Part shown: positions 14,525 through 22,665 of the stretch, piece by piece | Layout of the letters: each line of letters begins with the position of its first letter | Numbering within the stretch: the stretch's first letter is position 1 | NCBI RefSeq assembly: GCF_910584465.1 | Contig: NZ_CAJUBK010000028.1 | Location: 1-30,783 of the forward strand | DNA from: an uncultured Oscillibacter sp. | Lineage (GTDB): Bacteria; Bacillota; Clostridia; Oscillospirales; Oscillospiraceae | DNA: 30,783 nt | Direction of reading: 5' to 3' | Notes under the pieces: generated by a model | The model's input: only the letters and a program-made list of their open reading frames with translations | What the model was told of the DNA's origin: nothing | Database searches by the model: none | Program-made: the position numbers and the translations under genes

Positions 14525-15127
14525 TCCCGCGATCTCCCGCACCACCCGCGCTGTCATGCCCCAGATGACATGGCCCCGGTGGTGCCAGATGGGGAGCTCC
14601 ACCTGTCCGCGGCTCCAGGCGTAATCCCGGGGGATGCCCACGGCGCCGTAAGGGAACGCCTCCGGCACCCGGGGGATCAGGTCGTAGCGCCAGATCTCCG
14701 GCTCGGTCTCCCGGAAGAAGGCCAGGGGGACGGTGAACGCCTCCGCCACCTCCGCCGGGGAGGGTCGCATGGCCGCCAGGCCCCGGGGCGACACCAGCCC
14801 CAGCACCGGCTGGAGCAGGAAGCCCCGCTGGTTGCAGATGAAGTCCGGCCGGCCCAGGAGGGCCACCTCCCGCCGGGGGATGGACAGCTCCTCCTCCGTC
14901 TCCCGGAGGGCGCACTCCGCCGCCGTCTCCCCGGCCTCCATCCGCCCGCCGGGGAAGCAGACCTCGCCCCCCTGCCGGAGCTGGGGGGCCCGGACCTCGA
15001 AGAGGAGGTGGAGGCCGTCCGGCCGTTCCACCAGGGGGGCGAGGACGGCATAGCTCCGCTCCGCGCCCAGGAGGCCCGGCGTGTGTGCCTCGAACCGGCG
15101 GCGGAGCCGCTCCAGCTCGCCGCTCAC
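14522..15127 (-). CDS. Nudix hydrolase, CoA pyrophosphatase-like
   Basis: This 201-residue protein carries a Nudix box at residues 61-83 (GRMEAGETAAECALRETEEE and then LSI), preceded by RQGGEVCFPGG. That preceding stretch is the UPF0035 signature typical of CoA diphosphatases, which split CoA or acyl-CoA to phosphopantetheine and ADP. The usual Gly near the end of the box is Ser here. The GTG start at 15127 overlaps the kinase stop as GTGA, so it is probably translationally coupled, since no good ribosome site is visible. An in-frame upstream extension would only overlap the kinase gene. Confidence 0.85.
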   Translation of the reverse strand: MSGELERLRRRFEAHTPGLLGAERSYAVLAPLVERPDGLHLLFEVRAPQLRQGGEVCFPGGRMEAGETAAECALRETEEELSIPRREVALLGRPDFICNQRGFLLQPVLGLVSPRGLAAMRPSPAEVAEAFTVPLAFFRETEPEIWRYDLIPRVPEAFPYGAVGIPRDYAWSRGQVELPIWHHRGHVIWGMTARVVREIAG

Positions 15128-16011
15128 AGCAGCATGGTCAGGCCCTGGCGGCGGTTCTCGATGTCCACCGCCGGGGCGCTGGGGGCGTATTCCCCGTCCA
15201 GGGACCAGGGCAGGTCCTCCTCCGTCTCCAGATGGAGGGAGGAGACGTGGCGGAAGACCAGCCCCTGGCTGTCGTACTCCTGGTTCAGCAGGGCGTGGAC
15301 CAGGCTCTGCAGGCCCGCGGCGGTCTTGGGGCTGGGGATCAGCAGCAGCTCGAAGAGGCCGTCGTCCAGCACCACCCGCTCCGGGTCGAGCTTCATCAGC
15401 CCGCCGATGGAGGTGGAGTTGCAGACCGCGCCGAAGAGGTATTCCCCGTCCAGGATCTCCCCGTCGGCGGTGAGGCGGACCTGGTAGGGCCGGAGGGTGC
15501 TCAGGTCCTTCATGCCCTCCAGGATATAGGCGAAATGGCCCAGGGCGTTCTTGGACGCCTGGGGCGCGGCGTAGCTGCTCCGGGTGAAGGCCCCGAAGGA
15601 GGCCACGTAGAAAAAGCTCCGCCCGTTCCAGCAGCCCACGTCCAGCTGGCGGGGGACGTTCCGGGCGATGGCGGCGGCGGCCTCCGCCGGGTCGCCGGAG
15701 ACATGGAGGCTGGCGGCGAAATCGTTGGTGCTGCCCTGGGGCAGGTAGCCCAGGAGCGGGGGGCGGCGGAGCCGGGTCAGGCCGGAGACCACCTCGTTCA
15801 GCGTCCCGTCGCCGCCGACGGCCACGACCAGATCGTAGCGCCCGCCCTCCCGCCGGGCGGTCTCGGCGGCGTCGCCGGGGGCGGTGGTCATGTGGATGGA
15901 GAGCAGATACCCCGCCTGGGAGAGGACGGCGGCGGCGTCGAACAGGGGGCCGTGGGACTTGCTCTTCCCGGCCCGGGGGTTGACGATCATCAGGAGCCTG
16001 CGCTGTTTCAT
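15124..16011 (-). CDS. Diacylglycerol/lipid kinase, YegS/DagK type
   Basis: This 295-residue soluble kinase has the DAGK catalytic domain. It shows MIVNPRAGK at 8-16, the nucleotide-binding GGDGT at 66-70, and PQGSTNDFA at 91-99. The C-terminal half holds the beta-rich SLDGE motif in the PWSLDGEYAP segment. Family members phosphorylate diacylglycerol or related lipids and recycle lipoteichoic-acid by-products in Gram-positive bacteria; the lipid used here is unknown. GAGGTGA lies 6 nt before the ATG. It is first in a two-gene operon with the Nudix gene, under the minus-strand promoter at 16082-16110. Confidence 0.9.
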   Translation of the reverse strand: MKQRRLLMIVNPRAGKSKSHGPLFDAAAVLSQAGYLLSIHMTTAPGDAAETARREGGRYDLVVAVGGDGTLNEVVSGLTRLRRPPLLGYLPQGSTNDFAASLHVSGDPAEAAAAIARNVPRQLDVGCWNGRSFFYVASFGAFTRSSYAAPQASKNALGHFAYILEGMKDLSTLRPYQVRLTADGEILDGEYLFGAVCNSTSIGGLMKLDPERVVLDDGLFELLLIPSPKTAAGLQSLVHALLNQEYDSQGLVFRHVSSLHLETEEDLPWSLDGEYAPSAPAVDIENRRQGLTMLL

Positions 16012-16046
16012 AAGCTGTCACCTCGATGTATCCAGCATACCATAGG

Positions 16047-16064
16047 ACGGCATCAAAATGCCGT
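16047..16064 (-). other. Stem-loop in the lipid-kinase leader
   Basis: ACGGCAT (16047-16053) pairs with ATGCCGT (16058-16064) around CAAA. On the minus strand an alternative pairing of GGACG (near 16071-16075) with CGTCC (near 16045-16049) competes with it, so two mutually exclusive folds are possible. Confidence 0.5.
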
Positions 16065-16081
16065 TAAAAAGCGTCCCCCCT

Positions 16082-16110
16082 AGTATATCACGGGAAAATG
16101 AGGATTGCAA
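16082..16110 (-). promoter_or_regulatory. Promoter of the lipid kinase-Nudix operon, sharing its -35 box
   Basis: On the minus strand TTGCAA (16105-16110) is 17 bp from TATACT (16082-16087). TTGCAA is its own reverse complement and is also the -35 box of the plus-strand promoter at 16105-16133. Confidence 0.7.
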
Positions 16111-16133
16111 TTCCCTGCGCCCTCGTGTAGAAT
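16105..16133 (+). promoter_or_regulatory. Promoter of the AI-2E-family gene, sharing its -35 box
   Basis: TTGCAA (16105-16110) is 17 bp from TAGAAT (16128-16133). The -10 is preceded by TCGTG, as at the ABC operon promoter (17551-17579). It leaves a leader of about 160 nt. Confidence 0.7.
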
Positions 16134-16146
16134 GAGGAGGAGAGCG

Positions 16147-16218
16147 GATCGAAAAGGGGGCTTCCTCCGGCGGGAGGGAGGCGGCGGGGGAGGGTCCCGG
16201 GAGGGACGCGTCCCCGCG
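16147..16218 (+). repeat. Possible diverged copy D of the dispersed structured element, in the AI-2E leader
   Basis: TCGAAAAGGGGGCTTCCTCC and then GGCGGGAGGGAGGCG resemble the 5' block of copy A. A hairpin follows with a GTCCC/GGGAC inner stem (16194-16198, 16203-16207) and a GCGGGGG-type outer stem (16184-16190, 16211-16217). The similarity is purine-rich and could partly be compositional, and the long poly-T block is missing. If real, it would be the only copy in a 5' leader. The rest of the leader up to 16301 is GC-rich with no gene. Confidence 0.35.
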
Positions 16219-16301
16219 CTCCAAGGCCCCGGCGAAGGCCGGGAGGCGCCCCGGTCCGGGGGGACGGTCTTTCACCGGGCCGGGAAAGGAAGGTAGGGAC
16301 C

Positions 16302-17531
16302 GTGGAACGGAAAAAGGACTACATCGGCATGGGCGTGACGGCGTTTTTGGCCGCTGCCGCCATCCTGCTGTTTTACGACACGCTCTTCGGAGGGAAGACG
16401 ATCCTGGCGGTGCTGACGTCGGTGCGCCCCATCCTCTACGGGGCCTTCATCGCCTATCTGCTGACCCCCATGGTCAACTTCTTCGAGCGGAAGCTCTTCC
16501 CCCGCCGGGCGGGGAGGACGCGCAGCCGCTCCGCCGCGGCGGCGGTCCGCACCGCCAGCATCCTGCTGAGCTGGCTGGTGATCTGCTTCTTCATCTATCT
16601 GCTGGCCTCCGTGCTGATGCCGGAGCTGTATAAGAGCATCCTCCAGCTGATCGCCAACATAGACGACTACTACAGCACCATCAGCGGCTGGGTGACCCAC
16701 CTGCTGGAGACCTATCCCGAGACCGCGGCGCGGGTGGGGGAGCAGATGAACGCCTATTTCCAGAACTTCGACCGGCTGCTGACCAACGACGTCCTCCCCC
16801 AGCTCCAGACGGTGATGACCACCGTGTCCGGCGGCGTGCTGAGCCTGGTGAACTTCGTCAAGGACCTGCTGGTGGCGGTCATCGCCTCCATCTACCTGAT
16901 GGCGACCAAGGAGCGCTGCGCCGCCTACGGGCGGAAGCTGGTGTACAGCCTGTGTTCCAGGGAAGACGTGGGGCTGGTCCTCCGGGGCGTGCGGCGGGCG
17001 GACAGCATCTTCTCCGGCTTCGTCCGGGGGAAGCTGCTGGACTCCATCATCATCGGTATTTTGTGCTTCGCGGGCTGTTCTATCCTGCGTTTCCCGTATA
17101 CGCCCCTGGTGTCCGTCTTCGTGGGCGTGACGAACATCATCCCCTTCTTCGGGCCGTTCCTGGGGGCCATCCCCAGCACCTTCCTCATCCTGCTGGTCTC
17201 CCCCAAGCAGGCGCTGTATTTCCTGATCTTCGTCCTGGCCCTCCAGCAGCTGGACGGCAACGTCATCGGGCCGAAGATCCTGGGGAACACCACGGGCCTT
17301 TCCAGCCTGTGGGTCATCATCGCCATCCTGGTGGGCGGCAGCTTCTTCGGCATCGTGGGCATGTTCTTCGGCGTGCCGGTGTGCGCGTGCCTGCGGTGCC
17401 TGATCGACTTCTTCATGGACGTGCGCCTGCGGAAGAAGGGCCTGCCCGTGGAGTGCGCCGATTACGCCGCCGGCGGGGCCCACGGCCCGAAGCCGCCGGG
17501 AGAGGGCCCGGCGGACAAGGGGAAAAATTGA
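16302..17531 (+). CDS. AI-2E family transporter-like membrane protein
   Basis: This 409-residue protein has about seven to eight hydrophobic segments in the pattern of the AI-2E/PerM family. There are two helices near the N-terminus (about 10-60), another at about 85-105, a soluble stretch with amphipathic helices (about 105-190), and a C-terminal membrane half containing the VGVTNIIPFFGPFLGAIPS signature and LQQLDGNVIGPKILGNTTGL. Members have been linked to efflux of the signal AI-2 and to sodium/proton exchange, so substrate assignment is not safe. The GTG at 16302 follows GGAAGGTAGGG. The tail after residue 380 is Gly/Pro-rich and variable. Confidence 0.88.
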   Translation: MERKKDYIGMGVTAFLAAAAILLFYDTLFGGKTILAVLTSVRPILYGAFIAYLLTPMVNFFERKLFPRRAGRTRSRSAAAAVRTASILLSWLVICFFIYLLASVLMPELYKSILQLIANIDDYYSTISGWVTHLLETYPETAARVGEQMNAYFQNFDRLLTNDVLPQLQTVMTTVSGGVLSLVNFVKDLLVAVIASIYLMATKERCAAYGRKLVYSLCSREDVGLVLRGVRRADSIFSGFVRGKLLDSIIIGILCFAGCSILRFPYTPLVSVFVGVTNIIPFFGPFLGAIPSTFLILLVSPKQALYFLIFVLALQQLDGNVIGPKILGNTTGLSSLWVIIAILVGGSFFGIVGMFFGVPVCACLRCLIDFFMDVRLRKKGLPVECADYAAGGAHGPKPPGEGPADKGKN

Positions 17532-17550
17532 GGAAAGTTTGTGAAAACTA

Positions 17551-17579
17551 TTGCGATCTTCCTCCGCTTCGTGTACAAT
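17551..17579 (+). promoter_or_regulatory. Promoter of the substrate-binding protein/ABC operon
   Basis: TTGCGA (17551-17556) and TACAAT (17574-17579) are 17 bp apart. The sequence from -35 to -10 is similar to the AI-2E promoter, both ending TCGTGTA-n-AAT. Transcription would start near 17586, leaving a leader of about 150 nt. Confidence 0.75.
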
Positions 17580-17583
17580 ACGG

Positions 17584-17720
17584 CCTTGGGGCTCCCGGGA
17601 GACCGGAGCGCCCCAGGGCTTTATTCTATCCGTATGGCCCCATACAACTGAATAGAGCCGAACGATCTTGTCTGGGCGGGACAGTTTCCCCGTCCAACAC
17701 TGACCCGATGCCGGGCAGTG
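17584..17720 (+). ncRNA. Structured 5' leader of the ABC operon (four consecutive hairpins)
   Basis: Four stems follow one another. The first is CCTTGGGG/CCCCAGGG plus CTCC/GGAG (17584-17618), followed by TTTATTCT. The second is GCTTTATTC/GAATAGAGC (17618-17626, 17650-17658) enclosing GTATG/CATAC. The third is GGGCGGG/CCCGTCC (17674-17680, 17689-17695). The fourth is CACTG-A-CCCG/CGGG-CAGTG (17698-17720), ending 4 nt before the AAGGAAG ribosome site. I do not recognise a known riboswitch class. The first hairpin with its T-rich tail may also terminate transcripts from the gene upstream. A cis-regulatory RNA is inferred from structure only. Confidence 0.5.
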
Positions 17721-17736
17721 ATGAAAGGAAGCAGAC

Positions 17737-19302
17737 ATGAAGAAGAAACTTTTGGCGCTCCTTCTTCTGCTGGGCCTCCTGTGCGCCGTACTCTGCGGAT
17801 GCGGAGACGGCAGCGCGGGAAAGGCGGCAGACGACGGACAGACCAGCGGCTCCCAAGACGCGCAGGCACAGCCCACGGCGGATCGGCCCAATGAGATCAC
17901 CGTCGGCATCGCCCAGGACCTGGACGAGAGCCTTGACCCCCACAAAGCCGTGGCGGCAGGGACCAAAGAGGTCATGTTCAACGTGTTCGAGGGCTTGATG
18001 AAGCCCACCCCCGACGGGGACCTGATCCCCGCCGTGGCGGAAAGATATGAGATCTCCGAGGACCGGCTGACCTATACCTTCACCATCCGGGAGGGGATCG
18101 AGTTCCACAACGGCGACCCCGTGACCGGGACCGACGTCCTCTGGTCTATCCGGCGCTGCATGGAGGGCGGGGAGGCCGATGTCCTCCCGGTGGAGGCCCT
18201 TTCCTCCATCCAGCACGCCGAGGCCAAAGTGGACACCGTCACCTTGACCCTGGACCAGCCCAACGCCGAGTTCTTGTCCTGCCTGACGCTGGCCGTCCTC
18301 CCCGAGGGATACGACGGGCAGGACACCGCCCCCGTGGGGACGGGGCCCTTCAAGTTCGTCTCCCGTGCCGCCCAGGACAACATCGTCCTGGAGAAGTTCG
18401 CCGGCTACTGGGGCGAGCCGGCCTATCTGGATAAAGTCACCTATAAGATCATCGAGAACGCGGACAGCATCCTCATGAGCCTCCAGAGCGGGGCGGTGGA
18501 CCTGTTCGCCCACCTGACCAGCACCCAGGTGGCCCAGCTGGGGGATGATTTCAACATCGAAGAGGGCACCATGAACCTGGTCCAGGCCATGTACCTGAAC
18601 AACGCCGAAAAGCCCTTCGACGACGTGCGGGTCCGGCAGGCCCTGTGCTATGCCGTGGACCGCCAGCAGATCCTGGACCTGGCCTTCGACGGGTACGGCA
18701 GCCTGATCGGCTCCAGCATGTACCCCGCCTTCGGCAAGTACTTCGACGAGAGCCTGACCAACTATTACGGCCACGACGTGGAGAAGGCGAAGGCCCTGCT
18801 GGCCGACGCGGGCTATCCCGACGGGTTCTCCATGACCATCACCGTCCCCTCCAACTACCAGCCCCACATCGATACCGCCCAGGTGATCGTGGAGCAGCTG
18901 AAGGCGGTGGGCGTCACCGCCGAGATCCAGCTGGTGGAGTGGGGGACCTGGCTCTCCGACGTGTACGCCGGGCGGCAGTTCCAGTCCACCGTGGTGGGCG
19001 TGGACGCCTCCACCATGACGGCCCGGGCCCTGCTGGAGCGCTTCACTTCTACCGCGAGCAATAATTTCATCAATTATAATGACGCGGAGTATGACGCGCT
19101 GTTCCAGCAGGCCGTGACGGCGGCGGACGACGCGTCCCAGACCGCCGCGTACAAGCAGGCGGAGGCCAACCTGACGGAGAACGCCGCCAATGTGTACATC
19201 CAGGATCTGGCGGACCTGGTGGCCGTCCGGAAGGGGCTGGAGGGCGTGCGCTTCTATCCCATCTACGTGCTGGACCTGTCCGGCATCCATTACACCGCGT
19301 GA
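17737..19302 (+). CDS. ABC transporter substrate-binding lipoprotein, peptide/nickel family (SBP family 5)
   Basis: This 521-residue protein has a lipoprotein signal peptide ending in the lipobox LCGC, with Cys22 as the lipid anchor, followed by a polar linker to about residue 50. The mature part has the family 5 pattern: LDPHKAV near 60, a YTFTIREGIEFHNGDPVTGTD stretch near 115, GTGPFKF near 205, and VRQALCYAVDRQQIL near 310. Family 5 proteins capture peptides, nickel or metallophores outside the membrane and deliver them to two permeases. GGAAG lies 7 nt before the ATG. It heads an operon with both permeases and both ATPases. The ligand is not deducible. Confidence 0.92.
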   Translation: MKKKLLALLLLLGLLCAVLCGCGDGSAGKAADDGQTSGSQDAQAQPTADRPNEITVGIAQDLDESLDPHKAVAAGTKEVMFNVFEGLMKPTPDGDLIPAVAERYEISEDRLTYTFTIREGIEFHNGDPVTGTDVLWSIRRCMEGGEADVLPVEALSSIQHAEAKVDTVTLTLDQPNAEFLSCLTLAVLPEGYDGQDTAPVGTGPFKFVSRAAQDNIVLEKFAGYWGEPAYLDKVTYKIIENADSILMSLQSGAVDLFAHLTSTQVAQLGDDFNIEEGTMNLVQAMYLNNAEKPFDDVRVRQALCYAVDRQQILDLAFDGYGSLIGSSMYPAFGKYFDESLTNYYGHDVEKAKALLADAGYPDGFSMTITVPSNYQPHIDTAQVIVEQLKAVGVTAEIQLVEWGTWLSDVYAGRQFQSTVVGVDASTMTARALLERFTSTASNNFINYNDAEYDALFQQAVTAADDASQTAAYKQAEANLTENAANVYIQDLADLVAVRKGLEGVRFYPIYVLDLSGIHYTA

Positions 19303-19318
19303 CGGTCCGGGGGCTTGA

Positions 19319-19367
19319 GAGAGTGGAGGGCGGAGACCGGGCAGGCTTGCCCTCCCCCTCCGCTCTC
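19319..19367 (+). other. Intercistronic stem-loop between the binding protein and permease genes
   Basis: GAGAGTGGAGGG (19319-19330) pairs with CCCTCCGCTCTC (19356-19367), 12 bp with one U-G, and encloses further pairing. It lies in the 88-bp gap, the largest in the operon. Such hairpins commonly protect the binding-protein mRNA or reduce read-through, giving more binding protein than permease. Confidence 0.65.
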
Positions 19368-19390
19368 CCTCGTTTCGGAGGGGATATGCT

Positions 19391-20332
19391 ATGAAATACG
19401 CACTCAAACGGGCCGCCGCGCTGCTGGCGACGATGGCGATCGTCTCCTTCCTGACGTTCGCGGCCTTCGACCTGATCTCCGATACCGCCACCGTCATGCT
19501 GGGCACCTCCGCCACGCCGGAGCGGCTGGCGGCCCTCCGGGCGGAGCTGGGCCTGGACCGGCCCCTGCCGGTCCGGTATGGTGAGTGGCTCCTGGGCTTC
19601 TTCACCGGGGACCTGGGGGTGTCCACCAGCTATCATCAGCCGGTGTGGGACATCCTGGCCCCCAAGGTGGGGCTGACGCTCTGCCTGAGCCTGATGAGCT
19701 TCGCCCTGATCGCGGCGGTGTCCATCCCGCTGGGGCTCTGGTCCGCCGGGCGGCGGCGTCTGGAGGGGGCCCGGACGGCCCTCAACCAGCTGGGCATGGC
19801 GGTGCCGCCCTTCTTCACGGGCATCCTGCTGTCCTGGATCTTCGGCGTGGGGCTGAAGTGGTTCACGCCGGGGCAGTTCCCCGACGCGAAGCAGGACCTG
19901 GGCGGCGCGGCGCTCTATCTGCTGTTCGCCGCCGTGGCCCTGGCCATCCCCCGCATCGCCATGACGGCCCGGATGCTCCGGGGCACGGTCCAGGAGGAGC
20001 TGGGGAAGGATTACGTCCGCACCGCCATCTCCCGGGGCAACGACCGGGGACAGGTCCTGCGGCGGCACGTGCTGAAAAACGCCCTGCCGCCCGTGGTCAC
20101 CTTCCTGGCCCAGACCATGGCGGAGATCGTGGCGGGCAGCATCGTGGTGGAGCAGGTCTTCGTGATCCCCGGCCTGGGGCGGATGCTGGTGACCTCCATC
20201 CACAACCGGGATTACCCCGTGGTCCAGGCCATCGTGGTCATCCTGGCCTTCTGGGTGGTGCTGGCGGGGACGCTGGCGGACCTGATCGACCAGCGGATCG
20301 ACCCCCGGCTCCGGTTCGGAGGTGCGGCATGA
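19391..20332 (+). CDS. ABC transporter permease 1, DppB/OppB-like
   Basis: This 313-residue membrane protein has an N-terminal helix, a soluble segment (TPERLAALRAELGLDRPLPVRYGEWLLGFF being the conserved DppB-type region), then five more hydrophobic segments. The cytoplasmic loop for ATPase contact is near residues 200-235, with RTAISRGNDRGQVL, a version of the usual RTARAKG-type EAA motif. GGAGGGG lies about 8 nt before the ATG. The stop overlaps the next permease start as ATGA. Confidence 0.93.
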   Translation: MKYALKRAAALLATMAIVSFLTFAAFDLISDTATVMLGTSATPERLAALRAELGLDRPLPVRYGEWLLGFFTGDLGVSTSYHQPVWDILAPKVGLTLCLSLMSFALIAAVSIPLGLWSAGRRRLEGARTALNQLGMAVPPFFTGILLSWIFGVGLKWFTPGQFPDAKQDLGGAALYLLFAAVALAIPRIAMTARMLRGTVQEELGKDYVRTAISRGNDRGQVLRRHVLKNALPPVVTFLAQTMAEIVAGSIVVEQVFVIPGLGRMLVTSIHNRDYPVVQAIVVILAFWVVLAGTLADLIDQRIDPRLRFGGAA

Positions 20333-21137
20333 AAAGACGCAGCGGCTTCCTCACCGCCGGGCTGGCGCTGACCGGCGCCCTGGCGGCGCTGATCCTACTG
20401 AGCTTTTTCTGGACGCCTTACGACCCCAACGCCATGGCGGCGGGGCCGAAATTCGACGCGCCCTCCCTGGCCCACTGGATGGGGACCGACAACTTCGGCC
20501 GGGACATCTTCAGCCGGGTGCTCCAGGGGGCCGGGTCCACGGTGTCCATCGCCCTGGCGACCCTGGGCATCGGCGCGGTGTGCGGGTCTTTGGTCGGGGC
20601 CCTGACCGGGTATTTCGGCGGCCCGGCGGACGAGATCTTGATGCGACTGAACGACGCGCTGACGGCCTTCCCCAGCATTTTGCTGGCCCTGGTGGTCATC
20701 TCCGTCCTGGAGCCGGGGAAGAAGTCCAACGTCATCATCGCCCTGGGGCTGGTGTTCATCCCAAGCTTCGCCAGGGTGAGCCGCACGGCCTTCGCCTCGC
20801 TGCGGGACGTGAACTATATCAAGAGCGCCCGGCTGATGGGGGCCTCCAGCGCCCGGATCCTGGCGGTGCATATGCTGCCCAACACGGCGCCGGTGCTGCT
20901 GCCCGCCCTGACGATCGGGTTCAACAACGCCGTGCTGGCGGAGGCGTCCATGAGCTTCCTGGGCATCGGCGTGACGCCCCCGGACGCCTCCCTGGGCTAT
21001 ATGCTCTCCGAGGCCCAGGGGATGCTCTTCGCCGCGCCGTGGTACGCCGCCGGGACGGGCCTTATCATCGTGCTGCTGGTGTTCAGCGTGGGCCTGCTTG
21101 GCGAGGGCCTGCGGCGGCGGGACAAGGGGGTGGCGTG

Positions 21138-21138
<1 letters not shown>
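20329..21138 (+). CDS. ABC transporter permease 2, DppC/OppC-like
   Basis: This 269-residue membrane protein has a first helix (about 8-28), the family HWMGTDNFGRDIFSRVLQGA segment at about 49-68, and five further hydrophobic segments. The EAA-type loop near residues 160-180 reads YIKSARLMGASSARIL. The ATG at 20329 overlaps the preceding stop, and its own stop overlaps the next start as TGATG. An in-frame region upstream is an alternative reading of permease 1 and is not part of it. Confidence 0.93.
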
Positions 21139-21925
<787 letters not shown>

Positions 21926-21929
<4 letters not shown>

Positions 21930-22663
21930 GCGGGGAGCTGGTCCTGTCGCTCAGCCACGTGGACAGCGGCTATACCGAAAGAGGCGGGCCGTTCGGGAGG
22001 AAGGAGCGCCAGGAGGTCCTCCACGACGTCACCTTCGACGTCCGGCACGGGGAGATCCTGGGCCTGGTGGGCGAGTCCGGCACGGGGAAGTCCACCCTGG
22101 CCCGGACCATCCTGGGCATCGTCCGGCCGGACCGGGGGACGGTGACCCACTATACCAAGCGGCCCCAGATGATCTTCCAAGATCCCTACAGCTCCCTGAA
22201 CCCCTTCTACAGCGTGGCCTGGACCCTGGAGGAGCCCCTGCGGGTCTATGGGAAATACGGCAGGGCGGAGCGGGAGCGCCGGGTCCGGGAGATGCTGGAG
22301 CGGGTGGAGCTGCCGGAGGAGTGCCTGCGGGCCAGGCCCTCGGAGCTCTCCGGAGGCCAGCGCCAGCGGGTGAGCATCGCCGCGGCACTGATCCGGCGGC
22401 CGAAGTTCCTGATCGCCGACGAGCCGGTGTCGGCCCTGGACGTGACGATCCAGGCGCAGATCCTGGACCTGCTCCGGTCCCTCCGGCGGGAACTGGACCT
22501 GAGCTACCTCTTCATCTCCCACGACCTGAACGTGGTGTATCAGCTCTGCGACCGGGTGCTGGTGATGAAGCGGGGCCGCATCGTGGAGCAGGGGACGGTG
22601 GACGAGATCTTCGACCACCCGAAAGAGGAGTATACGAAGCAGCTTTTGGCGGCGGCGGAGTGA
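21926..22663 (+). CDS. ABC transporter ATPase 2, DppF/NikE-like (short form)
   Basis: This 245-residue ATPase has Walker A GESGTGKS (49-56), a Q-loop in MIFQDPYSSLNP (82-93), signature LSGGQRQR (141-148), Walker B with ADEP (164-167), and the switch His in FISHDLN. A polar insert RGGPFGRKERQE precedes the second strand, as in OppF/NikE-type subunits. It too stops soon after the HPKEEYTKQLL segment, without the C-terminal oligopeptide domain. GGAGGGAGG precedes the ATG, which overlaps the previous stop. Confidence 0.93.
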
Positions 22664-22665
22664 GC

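Noticed and set aside
16272..19626. Two long minus-strand frames opposite the AI-2E and substrate-binding protein genes
   Set aside because: They cover promoters and leaders as well as real genes, show no family features, and arise from strong GC bias at codon third positions.
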